A stretch of 64,000 bases of DNA. It comes from Incumbomyces delicatus (lineage: Eukaryota > Ascomycota > Eurotiomycetes > Chaetothyriales > Trichomeriaceae). The notes under the pieces are model-generated. The model was not told the DNA's origin, did not search any database, and saw only the letters and a list, made by a program, of their open reading frames with translations. A program made the position numbers and the translations under genes. Positions 11,621-22,640 of the stretch are shown piece after piece (position 1 is the stretch's first letter; every line of letters begins with the position of its first letter). The stretch is taken from contig JACJVS010000001.1 in NCBI GenBank assembly GCA_017655985.1, forward strand, positions 5,146,001 through 5,210,000, in the 5' to 3' direction.

Positions 11621-13357
11621 ATGTCGATCCCAGGTCTCGGATCCGATGAGCCTGAAGAAGATGTTTCTCCAAGCCAGTTGGAGCAGGTGAGAGTCGTTGA
11701 CCTCAAGAAGGAACAAGAATGGAGGTTCGAGGTAGCGCTGGGCAAATCAATCGAAGTCAAGGTCAGTCAGTCTGTCAGCATGGAGAATTGAGACACAAGG
11801 CTAGAGTCCGGAGTCCGGAGTCTGGAGGATTGAGCATTGAGCATTGAGTTGCTGCTGCTCCTCCTCTATTTCTTCAGTCTAGCATTATATCCTCCAGCAA
11901 ATCGTCTCACAAGACTAACATCATCTTTGCAGGTCTCCCAAGGCACCGCTGAACTCTTTGGCACCGAGCTTGTGCTCAGCAAGCCTTACACGTTCCTTGC
12001 GACCAAAGCTGCGCTGTACACATGGACCGGATGCACGCTCGAGGTGTCGGCCGAGGCGGGGGCGCTGGCCAGCGAATATGTGGCAGAAGAGACGAACATG
12101 AACGAGTGTATCAACATCCATTTTGCGCTTGAGGCGATGCGGAGCCGGGCAGCCACTGCGCCTCGACTGCTCATCCTTGGACCGGACAATGCCGGCAAGA
12201 CTACGCTCGCGAAGACACTGACCGGCTACGCGATTCGCAGCGGACGATGCCCGGTCGTGGTTGGCCTTGATCCGCGAGAGGCGATCCTCAGTCTGCCCGG
12301 CACCCTGACGGCGACGGTGTTCAAGACGCTGATGGAAGTGGAAACAGACGCTGGTGGCGGATGGGGCACGAGTCCGATGAGCGGGCCGAACGGAGAGATT
12401 CCTGTCAAGCTCCCATTAGTGTACTACTTTGGCGGCACCGAGCTGTCGGAACGATCTGGTACGTTGTTCAAGACACAGATTGCACGACTAGCGTTGGCCG
12501 TAGAAGGCCGCATGAAATCAGCCGGTCAGGAAGAGATAGAGCATGCTGGCATCATTGTTGATACTCCGGGCAGTCTGCTGTCAGGCAAGCAGGCGAGCGC
12601 CAATTACGAGCTTGTGGCGCACATAGTCAGTGAATTCTCCATCAATGCTATCATATGCCTTGGCAGTGAGCGTCTCTGGAATGACATGGTTCGCAAGTTT
12701 GACAAGCAACCCGTAAGCGGTTCAGGGTCAGGGTCAGGGTCAGGTCCCATGGCCGATACCGCCAGCAGCCAGCAAATATCAGTCATCAAGCTTGCGAAAT
12801 CCGGCGGCGTGGTCGACCGAGACGCAGCATATATGAGAGCGGTGGCGGAGGCTCAGATCAAAACATATTTCTACGGGAATCCCAAAGTGGGGGCGAGTAT
12901 TGCGCTGCAACCTCGACAGCAGCAGGTCGACTTTGACACCTTGCCCACGGTGTGGCGACGGATCGGGTCGGCTTCGCAGACCTCGTACGCCGGGCTCTAT
13001 GCGGGCACCACGGGAGATGACGAAGACAGCTTCCTGCCAGGTGGTGTTGATGAAGCAGAGTACGTGCCGCCCACGACGATCAGCTCGGTGCCGTTGCCAG
13101 AGAATCAGCAATTCGAGAAATTGACATCTCCGATCCCTGCCTTGAGGAATTGCGTCCTGGCTGTGATGAATTGCGCACCTGATCCCGACGACCAGGAGAC
13201 GCTTGCAGACAGCTCGTGTATGGGGTTTCTGTACGTCACTGATCTTGACGAGGAGAGGGGGAAAATCAGTCTACTGAGCCCGGTTGCGGGGCGGGTTCCC
13301 AACCGAGCGCTAGTCTGGGGAGAGGGCATGGATGGGGTACTGGGGGTGGTGGGATAA
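11621..13357 (+). CDS. CLP1: mRNA cleavage and polyadenylation factor CLP1
   Basis: Clp1 is a P-loop protein of cleavage factor IA that bridges Pcf11 to the pre-mRNA 3'-end machinery. Exon 1 is 11621-11761 (47 codons from MSIPGLGSDE), the intron is 11762-11932, and exon 2 is 11933-13357, for 521 residues. The join SIEVK/VSQGTAELFGTEL matches the family's N-terminal beta domain. The P-loop is GPDNAGKTTLAK near residue 129; the central domain has DTPGSLLSGKQ, and the C-terminus keeps GFLYVTDLDEERGKISLLSPVAGRVPNRALVWG split over the last 70 residues. A Ser-Gly run (about 310) comes from a hexanucleotide repeat and is not a family feature. The intron contains short tandem repeats (11805-11850). 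Confidence 0.92.
12717..12745 (+). repeat. In-frame TCAGGG-type hexanucleotide run in CLP1
   Basis: Four to five nearly perfect TCAGGG units lie in frame within CLP1 and encode alternating Ser and Gly. The unit resembles a rotated TTAGGG telomere repeat with one change, but the frame is kept and the simplest reading is a coding microsatellite that lengthens a surface loop. Confidence 0.8.
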
Positions 13358-14113
13358 GTGGACGTGCATGACTCGAACTCCGGATTGCCACGGGGTAGTG
13401 CGATGGCGGTGGTTCGGGGGCAGGGCGGAAACCGTTTCGAGAAGGTTCTTGGCACGTCCAGTTTGATGCACGACATAGACACCACTAGACCATATGACAA
13501 AGCAACTTCTAATATTTAGAAAGTCGTAGAAGTACAATTTGAAAGAGTGTTCGCAGAACGCAGCAGTGAGGTAGCATGCCATCAAGTGCTACTCTGTGTA
13601 GCTGTACCTAGGTAGGTAGGTAGCTTTGTTCATTCCGATGCGAGGCCCGATCCTGCGTAGTTTTTTGCAATGCTAGGGGCGCAAACTTGGCGAGCTTGGG
13701 GGCCTCAGGGCCTCAACGGCGTGTTGAGTCGGGCCTCATCGGCAAAAATCCGGCACGGAGTGTCGTCCACCAATCATGTGCTGCACGTTTTCGAATCCCG
13801 ACAAAAAGACCGCAAAAGAGGTGCTGTGGGCCCGAGTCATTTTCGTAAATTTGTTTACTAGCGCGGTCAGCTACCTGCTCCCAGTATAGCAGCTTTATGG
13901 CATCCCCTACAACTTTTACCTGCTCCTAGTTACTTTGTCGCATTCTTTCAAAGGATTTTAATTATCAGCAAATCTCGACTTGTGTCTTCCACTCTCCCTC
14001 CCTTTCTTCCTGCATCTTCCATTCTTTGGCATAGCCCATCGTTGCATTGCATTCTGCTTCTGCAATCCATCTCCACTCTTTGCATTCCATCAATACACAG
14101 TTCTTTGTCCGCC
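13358..14113. other. CLP1 3' region and phosphate-carrier promoter/leader
   Basis: The first part is the CLP1 3' flank. A GGTA tetranucleotide run lies at about 13609-13624. From about 13980 to the ATG at 14114 the plus strand becomes strongly C/T-rich, as in leaders of highly expressed fungal genes. No gene is recognised. Confidence 0.6.
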
Positions 14114-15150
14114 ATGGCAGCTTCACTACCGCCCAAGTCGACAGGGAGCGTACAGCTCGATGCCGCAGTTCAGAACCTGGCTGCTCAGGAACCAAAGAAG
14201 CTCTCAGGCCTCGACCTCTACAGCAGATTCGCCTTTGCCGGTGCTGTCTGCTGCTCCGTCACGCACGGTGGCCTCACGCCCGTCGACGTCGTCAAGACCC
14301 GAATCCAGCTCGATCCCGTCACCTACAACCGAGGCCTCGTTGGTGGATTCCGACAGGTGATCGCCAATGAAGGTGCCGCTGCCTTGCTCACCGGTGCCGG
14401 CCCGACCTTTGCCGGCTACTTCCTGCAAGGCGCGTTCAAGTTCGGAGGCTACGAATTCTTCAAGCAACAATCCATCAACCTGATAGGCTACGAGGCCGCC
14501 TCCAACAACCGAACGGCCGTCTACCTGGCATCCTCCGCCCTGGCCGAGTTCTTCGCCGACATCGCCCTCTGCCCGCTCGAGGCCACGCGCATCCGTCTCG
14601 TCTCCCAGCCGACCTTTGCCACCGGTCTCGTCTCCGGTTTCAGCAAGATTTTGAAGGAAGAAGGCGTTGCTGCCTTCTACTCCGGCTTCGGTCCCATCCT
14701 CTTCAAGCAGGTCCCATACACCATGGCCAAGTTCGTCGTGTACGAGAAGGTCGCAGAAGTTGTGTACAAGACCATTGACAAGAACACCGCCTCGGACGGC
14801 ACCAAGACCATGGTCAACCTGGGCTCTGGTCTCATTGCGGGCTTCGCTGCTGCCATCGTTTCTCAGCCGGCCGATACCATGCTGTCCAAGATCAACAAGA
14901 CCCAGGGTCTGCCCGGCGAGAGCACCACCAGCCGCTTGATCAAGATCGGCAAGGAGCTTGGTATCCGTGGCTCATACACTGGCATTGGTGCTCGTCTTTT
15001 CATGGTTGGTACTCTCACCGCTGGTCAATTTGCCATCTACGGCGACATCAAGCGAGTAATTGGTAAGTTCTCGTCTGCTCTTTTCGTTTCGCGTTGACAG
15101 CTGCTAACAAAACGATAGGTGCCGTTGGTGGTGTGGAAATCGCCAAGTAA
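14114..15150 (+). CDS. MIR1: Mitochondrial phosphate carrier
   Basis: This inner-membrane carrier imports phosphate with protons for ATP synthesis. Exons are 14114-15062 and 15119-15150; the 56-nt intron has branch CTAAC near 15102. The short last exon completes DIKRVIGAVGGVEIAK, a typical carrier end. The protein has 326 residues. Three mitochondrial-carrier repeats are visible by their P-x-[DE]-x-x-[KR] signatures: PVDVVKTRIQ (about 56), PLEATRIR (about 153) and QPADTMLSKINK (about 251). The phosphate-carrier hallmarks GPTFAGYFLQGAFKFGGYE and YSGFGPILFKQVPYTMAKF are intact. The start was chosen because the upstream open stretch is C/T-rich leader with no ATG in frame. Confidence 0.96.
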
Positions 15151-16235
15151 ACACTTTCATTCAACCCTTCTTCGACACGCATCTACGGGTTTCCCTTCGC
15201 ATGGCATTGCACGTCATCGCACAATAGAGTGGGATATGATTTCAAAAGATAGAATAGACGGGCGGTAGAGAGCATCGCATTGTCATATATATAGACGCAT
15301 GGCTCCTGGATAGATTAGACCAGTTTACGCCCGGGATGAGTGATACCCGGAATGGGCGCAGTCCGAGCGCAATCAGAAGCGCTTGTGTGTACTATGTACT
15401 CCTAATGGACAAGACAAATATGTCAGTTGATCGTAACACTGCCAAACATTTTCCTTCAATAAGCTGCGTTTCAATGCACCTACCAACAAGAGTCAATACC
15501 CTAAATGATCAAATTCCAGTTGTAGTTACTTCGTCTTTCATGGTTCCCCTATACGACGGAAGGGGCCGGCTCAGCAGGTCTGTCTATAATAAGTAGAACA
15601 CTTCAAGATATAATAGCCTCGTCCTTTTGAACAGTTACTATCCACTTCTATACTTGGCTGATATCGGAAACGTCTGACTTTTTCACTATATATATGAACA
15701 AAGGGCTTCAACTACATGCGGAAGGAAATTTCATATGCGTAGCTGAAATGTGATGTTAACTTGTGGATTTGATTTGAAAGGAGCGTCATGATATACTAAA
15801 GCGTCCGTGAGTGTCCAACTTATTTTGGACACCGAATGCCAAGGAATATAATGCCTGATAACACTAACTACATATGGGAAAGTTCAGATCTCTGAGTGAT
15901 CCCACATTGGGCCTCCTTTTTCCGCTTTTCAGGTGTAATGCCATCAACCAGTTTGCTTGCTAGATCAAGTCCATCTTTGTCGCAGCGCACAAACTGCTGA
16001 ATCTCCCGGCTAGTCTCGAGAAATCCAGCCCTTATCACTTATAGACCGTAACAGCTTTGCCCCTTGGAATACCTTGCCGATACCACCGCCTTGCCCCGCC
16101 AAGAAAGACGTGGGATCGGTCGGTCGGTCGGTACCTAGTATTTTCAGCACGACATCACCCTGAACCTACGTTTTTATTCTCTTTCAAAAACAAAAAAGAC
16201 CATCACGACCACCACCACCTCAACAGCAACAAACA
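15151..16235. other. Intergenic region between MIR1 and the DUF2470 gene
   Basis: This AT-rich spacer has no recognisable coding sequence. A GGTC tetranucleotide run lies near 16116-16130 and an A/C-rich leader directly precedes the next ATG. Confidence 0.6.
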
Positions 16236-16946
16236 ATGTCGACCTCGGACGATCCCAAAACCGCCGCGATGAAAGCTCGCATCCTGACTCACATGTCCGC
16301 CGACCACGCCGACTCGCTCGCCCTCTACCTGACGCACTACTGCAAAATCCCCACGCCGCTCAGCCCGCCTCCACCCACGCTCCAACTATCCGACATCACC
16401 CTGTCGCACATGATCATCTCGCACCCGGGCGGCCGCAACCTCGTCCCTATCACGCCCGCCATGTCCTCGCTCGGCGAATCCCGCGAACGCCTCGTCAGCA
16501 TGCACAAGGACTGCCTCCGCGCACTAGACCTCGCCGACTTCAAAGTCGACAAATTCGTCTGGCCCAACCGCGCCTGGCAGTGGCTCACGCACTTCTTGAC
16601 CATCCTCACCTTCGTGGCGTTCGCGTCCTTCCCGTCCGACGCCTTCCTGCCCGGGTCCGGCTATCTCGTCAGTCAGATCTGGAGTTTGGGCGGCTTGGTC
16701 CCGGCGGTGGCGAGGCTGGCGGCGTGTGTCAGGGGCTGGGTGCTGCTGGGCATGGTGATTGTGCACTCGGCAGAAAGCGTGTGGTTTGAGAAGACACGGC
16801 TGCGGAGGTATTGGGTCAGGAGGTTCAGTCCGCTGTGGTGGGCCTGGGAGGTGTGTGCGTTTTCCGGTGGTGTTGCGGGAATCTGGAGATTTGATGAGTA
16901 TGCCGAGCAGCTGAGGAGGGGGAGGGAGAGATGTGGGAAGCATTGA
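16236..16946 (+). CDS. DUF2470 domain membrane protein
   Basis: This single-exon gene encodes 236 residues. Residues 10-100 (MKARILTHMSADHADSLALY, later HMIISHPGGRNLVPITPAM) match the DUF2470 fold, related to the C-terminal domain of HugZ-like heme-binding proteins. The second half has several hydrophobic segments, WLTHFLTILTFVAFASF near residue 115, GYLVSQIWSLGGLVPAVARL near 143, WVLLGMVIVHSAESVWF near 168 and WWAWEVCAFSGGVAGIW near 205, consistent with three or four membrane helices. This soluble-plus-membrane layout occurs in other fungal integral membrane proteins of unknown function. Whether it binds heme is unknown. The start has a good context (aaacaATGtc) after an A/C-rich leader. Confidence 0.85.
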   Translation: MSTSDDPKTAAMKARILTHMSADHADSLALYLTHYCKIPTPLSPPPPTLQLSDITLSHMIISHPGGRNLVPITPAMSSLGESRERLVSMHKDCLRALDLADFKVDKFVWPNRAWQWLTHFLTILTFVAFASFPSDAFLPGSGYLVSQIWSLGGLVPAVARLAACVRGWVLLGMVIVHSAESVWFEKTRLRRYWVRRFSPLWWAWEVCAFSGGVAGIWRFDEYAEQLRRGRERCGKH

Positions 16947-18839
16947 GTTAGCTGAGCGGAATGGACCTCGTCGAATGGGGGTTAGGCCGTCCGCCTGCCT
17001 GCCTAACTATCGTACCCAATACAATGCAATAGAATATCCCGACCTGGTGAATGACGGCTTGTTTGTTCCCTTTTTTTTCTCTCGCACGAGATGAGCGGAA
17101 CGGCCATTCCACACAATCCATTGACGTCAACCCTCCCGCAGCAAGTGACAACGGTAGGCCTTTCCTCTACTCGTTTGATAGAGACATTATAGGGCTCTAG
17201 AGAATTCGCATAGCGACCATTTTCCACATATCATTAACTCGAGCATTAAGAGTAATTGCTTCACTAGGTGAGAAGTCATACGCTTGAATTTAGCTATCAT
17301 AAGCGACGGTAAAAGCGAAAAGGAGAAACGTTTCTATATATTCGTCTTCACGGCTACGCCTATTTGAGCTGTGCCAAGGCGCGCTTTGAGAAGTGACGGG
17401 AAGCGAACAACACTAGAAACATCGAATAACAGAGTTTAAGTGTTGTACTGTCAGCTAGACAATATCAAGCAAATGATGTGGAGTGCTATTGTTTGTCTAT
17501 TCATGTGAAATATGCAAAGCATGGCATGTGTTAATGGAGAAGGGCCTTGCTTCTTCATCCCCCCAGAGAAGCAGCGAGTTCCTTGGAGGCTAGCATCGTG
17601 AGCCGAGGCATGGCCACCTAGGTATTCTTCGAGAAGAACCCCGATGCAGAGTTAAATATCCCGTTCGTCGCCACCGGGGAGACTTGACAACCGTCGCTCC
17701 TGTATTTCTTTCAGTGTTACCCCAAAGCCGCCTCCCCTACATTATATATCCATTCAGACGTTCCTCATTCTCGCCTCTAGAATCTACACTCTCCACCTTG
17801 GGAATTGTGTTATCTTCGCATTATAGCCATGAGCTCCTCCAACATGACGTCCAATGCCCCCGGTTTCCGAACCAGCAGCAGCGACGGGTTTGGCTTCCAA
17901 CCTCATCCACCTCGCTACGCTGACACACGCCAACGCTGAGCCATCCCACGATCTGGTCCGAGCTCAGCACAGTCCTAGCCCAGCAATTCACGATCGAGAT
18001 CATCGATCTTCGAGCAAGAACTGCCAGGGAAACTGAAAGGCGGCTCATGTCGAATGATTGCGATGTAAACGATGCCCAAAGGACCTTATGAAACTGTCAC
18101 AGGAAGGAGTGACGCGGCCGAGACAATCAATCGCCTCGGCTGCAAGATCACCCTTATTTGAAGGAACGGTCAACATTCTAAGCCAGCTAGCATAAGTTCT
18201 CAATATACGGAGCTTTGCCTAAAATAATCTAGTAAGATAAGTCATGATTGGAGGGCGGCAACAGCGGCGACCAACGCTCGCCGAAGCATGAGATCGCCAA
18301 GATGAGTGAAAACTGCATCGAGCTCCCTACCCTTTCGGCTCTAGAGTGAGGCCGCTTTCGCCGACCCCAGGCTCAACGTCACGTGGGTGAGCCTCGCCCC
18401 GACGCTCACCGAGAGTGGATGCGGTAGGCTTGGCTGTCGCACCAATTTTGGCGTCAAACCCGATCCCTGCTCGCTAGAACAGGAATATTAAGGCGAGCCG
18501 GCCAATGAAACCAGAGAACTGGAGTCCCGTTAAACTGGCGACAACGTCGAGACGTTTTGGGTGCAGTGCATCAGCACCCTCGGCTTGGTCAACATCACGT
18601 CGTCCAGCGTCACGAAAGCCATCATATTGTGATCTCGACGTGACACTTCTAGGCCAGCTCCTGAGAGAGCGTCAACCCTACGGTACCCTCTTCGACTACT
18701 ACGACGCTGGAGGGGCGGCGAGAATAGGCGAGCCGATGGTGTAGTTTACCTGCGTGCCTGCCCATGATCAACATCCACCTGTAAATGACGGCGTGAAATG
18801 CTGGACGAGACATCTTCGAGGTTAAGAGGGCTAGCGCCA
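16947..18839. other. Gene-poor AT-leaning region
   Basis: No convincing gene was found. Short frames around 17684-18050 and 18505-18744 show no family motif. The sequence moves from normal intergenic DNA into the degraded accessory block, where CTAG and TAG become frequent. Confidence 0.5.
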
Positions 18840-19060
18840 ATGGCAAATGTGCTACACGATATCTGGAGCCGCCAGTGGCATGGTACAGCAGAAAGCGCGG
18901 AATGGGACTCTACGATCGAAAAGTCTGCCTTAAGTTGGCTCAGCGACAGTCCCAGCAAGATGTAGGACTCGGGAACGTGAAAGCCGCCGCTGCTGTCCCA
19001 TGGGCTAGGGCCTAGATAGTTAGGAAGGAAGCATTGCATGTCCGCGCCGACAATGCCTCT
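18840..19060 (+). repeat. Diverged third copy of the dispersed repeat
   Basis: This stretch shares scattered words, in the same order, with the copy at 19250-19750. Examples are a GTGGCATGGTA word, a GATCGA..TCTGCCTT segment and a GCATTGCATGTC..CGCC segment. The similarity is weak and the borders are approximate. Confidence 0.4.
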
Positions 19061-19146
19061 AAAACAAATATGCGCCTAGAACTAGAACCTAGTCGAAAAT
19101 CTACCTTCGCGCGACACAATAAAAGGGCTAGGAAGAGAATATCGTC

Positions 19147-19227
19147 AGGATGCGAAATACGCGGCAGGATGCGAAATGCGGGACAGGATGCGAAATACGG
19201 GACAGGATGCGAAATACGGGACAGGAC
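19147..19227 (+). repeat. 19-bp tandem array, four units
   Basis: Four consecutive 19-bp units (19147-19165, 19166-19184, 19185-19203, 19204-19222) follow the pattern AGGATGCGAAATACGGGAC, with a partial fifth. Units 3 and 4 are identical; units 1 and 2 differ at one to three positions. The array sits between two diverged copies of the dispersed repeat and has no open-frame meaning. Confidence 0.95.
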
Positions 19228-19249
19228 ATTTTAGTTTCAGAGCGCATCG

Positions 19250-19750
19250 GCGGCGACGACGACTGGTTCGATTGAAGACAGTGGATAAGCAAAAGTGCCT
19301 CGTCCACGCATAGTTTTTCCTGTGGCTAGTGGGAAAGGGGCAATGCATGTCGCCGGTACGGTTGAGATAATACCGCGATGAAGAGGCTAATAGCAACTGT
19401 CTTATAGCATTGGAGTTGCTAGTGGCATGGTAGAGGGCAAGCGCTTACGGGTTACACGAAGCCATACTCTGTACGGAGATAGGAGGATCGAGAATCTGCC
19501 TTGCTCAAAGCTACGTAACACTCAACAGCGAGGAGGTAGGCCGTCGACCAGGACATCAAATACGCAGAGATGGAGACTCTAAGAGCTGCGACGGCAGGAA
19601 CTAGCTCAACTTTAAAGGAGGTGTGGATTGTACGTTAGCAGCTGGCAAGACATAGTAAGCTCGGCCCATCTTCTGCGAAACGGTGCGGCCGCAGGCAGAA
19701 GACACACTTCCATGCTTGCATCGAGCTCGTACAGCAGTAAAGGGCCATTA
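19250..19750 (+). repeat. Dispersed degenerate repeat, copy 1
   Basis: This copy aligns by eye with 22171-22640 on the same strand. The longest shared word is CAATGCATGTCGCCGGTACG (19341-19360), and there are further words such as TGGCTAGTGGGA and AACTAGCTCAACT with matching spacing. Frames on both strands are broken. It is most likely a relic of a transposable element; the class cannot be told. Confidence 0.75.
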
Positions 19751-20099
19751 AAGTTACCAAGACTATCCGAAGTAGGCAATAATGACCTAAGTTAAGGAGC
19801 TAAGTATCAGCTCTGCGTACAGATACACTAGCAACGCCCTGTTCTTCCGTACTTATATGGTTGAGTGGCGTGTCTAGCATGTGTCACTAGGTCTGCGTTG
19901 ATCGGATGGCTTTTCTCGACAGATTGGCTGCAAGTCCATTATTATTTTACTATCAGCATTCGCTACAACGCACACAGTCTCGAGCCTATCGAGCCCTGTG
20001 TTTTTGCGGAAATTATACGACCCCAGAATTACTAGGACAGCGATACAGGGAATAGCATAAAGTCTAATTCTAAGGTGTTAGACAATTCTTCTCGCAAGG

Positions 20100-21790
20100 A
20101 CGGAGGTGTGTCCGCGCTACCGGACGGCCAGGGCCATAAGAAACCACCGGCCGATACCAGCAAATATGAACCAGTTAAAATCCCTGAGTCTCCGCGTCAA
20201 AGTGGATGTCCTAGCGACCTATACGGTCTGGGCAATGTTGTAGCTATGGATTAGATTCAGGACCGAATGCTCCAACAATCCCAGATAGTACTATATCGCT
20301 ATATAGATAGAAACAGCCTGCACGCGGAAGACGTTTCTCCCATCTGTAGACTCATCCCTGTTAGTCTAAGAGTCTTCCTACAGCATGCCAGCGCCTAAGG
20401 CTTTCGCAGGTATTCCTCTTGCGGATAAGAGATATGGAATATGCCCAGGAGATCGACCAAGCGCTTCCGAAATTCAAGCCTAGGAGTCAATCAGACAGTC
20501 CTAGAAAACAGGATGTGAACACCTACAACGAAAGAAGGACTAGGAGACTTACGACGATTACAACCTAGTCTTTGATGGCAATCTCTCATCTTTACGATTC
20601 GGGACTTATTCTACGGATGGTATTCGGTTGCACCACATAATATCTGAGCTGTTACTCCTTTCAAACCTGGTCGACACCTTTAGTACGAACTCTCTTCGGG
20701 ACGTAAACTTCGACAAGCAACAAACTTAGAGCTTCTTATTGGTTTACGCTTCTGACGATGCCGAAATCGAATTTTATGATCATAACGGTGCGCCCAAAGT
20801 TCGATATACAGGGGATAAATCTTGTGTTCAACATGCCCTACGTCTGATCAGATTTGTAATAGAGGAACGGGTCAAAGTGCCGGAGGATGAGCAGAGTATA
20901 GCCAGGCGCTCTCGGAAGATTTGGGCTCCGACTATCAGACGTTGGCATCTACAAGAACTATCCATTGATAGCGAACAGAGGTGGCGCTGATTACCTCCAA
21001 CGGTTTCATTCCAGTCTTTGGGAAGTTCAACCCTATCGACGCTTAGGAGAAGATTGCGAGGTTGCAGTTCAGAGTCATAAGATGTACAAGATTGACTTTG
21101 TGCCTTCGAAACCCCCAATTCCCCCGGAAGCGAAGGACGACGTTAACAGTCTAATGTCTGCTCAATACCTTATGGCAAGGCTTCGCCTAATGTTTGGTTC
21201 ACGCTGCCTACAAGACGTCCCGGAAATTTATCTATGGGTGGTGACCCTAAAAGGTCCGGAGAATTGCTTGCTACAATTTTCTAAAGACAACGAGGGATAT
21301 CTGCGAATTCAATTCGAGGGCACGGGCAATAAGTATCCTGCCTACCACCTGTTACACGATCTCACCCAGGTTGAACTTGCCGCTTTGAAATGCGGGTCAA
21401 TGATCGGCAGCTGCGCCTAAATGTTGGGTTTGGTTCGACGACGACGACGACAAAGTGGGATAATACGAGGAAGAAGAGAAGAACGTGAACGACGGCGAAA
21501 CGGTTGTCTTAGAGTTTAGGTGACCTGAAGTGATTGACTTAAACGATTTTCTATCCGAATATCAAGTCTACTTTAATCGTGACGCCTATGCGATAATGGA
21601 GCCGTTGACCCAGGGTCATCTTGGCGCCATTGCTTACTCACGACATCACGTGCTCAAAGCCCGCAACTAATGTTCCGTCTAGATTGACAGGTTCTTACAT
21701 TTGTAATTACAGCAACGCGAACCTCTTTGCTACCAGTCGGATCTATACACAACAGAAATCGTCACACCGATGAATCTTAGCGGTACATCC
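20100..21790 (+). pseudogene. Multi-frame pseudogene of an unrecognised protein
   Basis: Several long coding-like stretches follow one another on the plus strand but in different frames, interrupted by in-frame TAG/TAA. One begins DDYNLVFDGNLSSLRFGTY (about 20553) and runs through YASDDAEIEFYDHNGAPKVR. A second (about 20965-21420) includes YLMARLRLMFGSRCLQDV and a segment starting LWVVTLKGPENC. A third (about 21432-21780) includes an acidic FDDDDDKV run, PEVIDLNDFLSEYQVYF and AIMEPLTQGHLGAIAYSRHH. Stops fall where Trp or Gln would be natural (QQT-stop-SF, RN-stop-CSV-stop-ID), which fits TGG or CAG changed to TAG by RIP. At least two frameshifts are needed. I do not recognise the family. Confidence 0.65.
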
Positions 21791-22170
21791 TCGAATCACT
21801 ATCACGGGTCTCAAGTCATCATAACACCCTGTATGGGCTTGCCAGATTACCACTCGCAGGCCAGGCAGATGGTGTAAACGCGCGAGATAGAGCAGCACTT
21901 CGCCGCAAAATAGTCACCGTCGCACGTGACGGCAACGACAACGCTTTAGAATGAGACATCATTACCATAGCAAATATGCCTCGCAGCTCTAGAGCCGCAC
22001 GTGATATGCTAAGCCAAAGCCACATATACGCATCCGTTAATGCAGCCACCTCAGACCCAACCTCGCCAAAATCTACCTTTATGTGGCAGGATGGGAAGTA
22101 CGTATAGAAAGGACGTTTCAGTTGCTCGTGGCGGTTCAGATGGCAACTCTTACGAGTGACTGAGTATACT

Positions 22171-22640
22171 GCCGACGACGGTGTGGTTCGATTGGAGGCA
22201 AGGGAAATGCAAAACCGCCTTGTCCACGCATGGCTAGTGGGAAGGCAATGCATGTCGCCGGTACGAGGTGAGACAATATAAAGAAGCCAATAGCCAACTG
22301 TCTTACAGCACTAGACCTGCCAGCAGCATTGCGAAGAGCAAAAGGTGTGGGTAAACTAGGCACACCGCTTTGCACAGGGATAGCGATAAGCGACCTCTTG
22401 CTGAGCTGGACAGGTAACAAACCTGCAGGATGTCGAATACACAGAAGGTGGAGACCGCTTAGCTGCGACAGCGGTAACTAGCTCAACTTGAGGGAGGTGT
22501 GGAGAGCAATCGGACACCGTGTTGGCGGCACGAGGGAATATTGGGCCTTTCTATGCTTCGTATGACGGTGTGGCCGCAGGGTGATGAAGGAACTTTTGTG
22601 CTGGCCTCGAGCTCCTGGAGTGGGGCATTATTTGGCTCCT
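22171..22640 (+). repeat. Dispersed degenerate repeat, copy 2
   Basis: Same-strand partner of the copy at 19250-19750. The shared 20-bp word is at 22246-22265. The copies differ by many substitutions and small indels. Both end near a GAGCTC plus GGGCATTA-like sequence. No intact frame is present. Confidence 0.75.

Noticed and set aside
13360..13459. Possible tRNA framed by GGACGTGC and GCACGTCC with a GAGTTCGAGTC word
   Set aside because: The outer 8-bp pairing is perfect, but T, D and anticodon stems do not form and the spacing is wrong.
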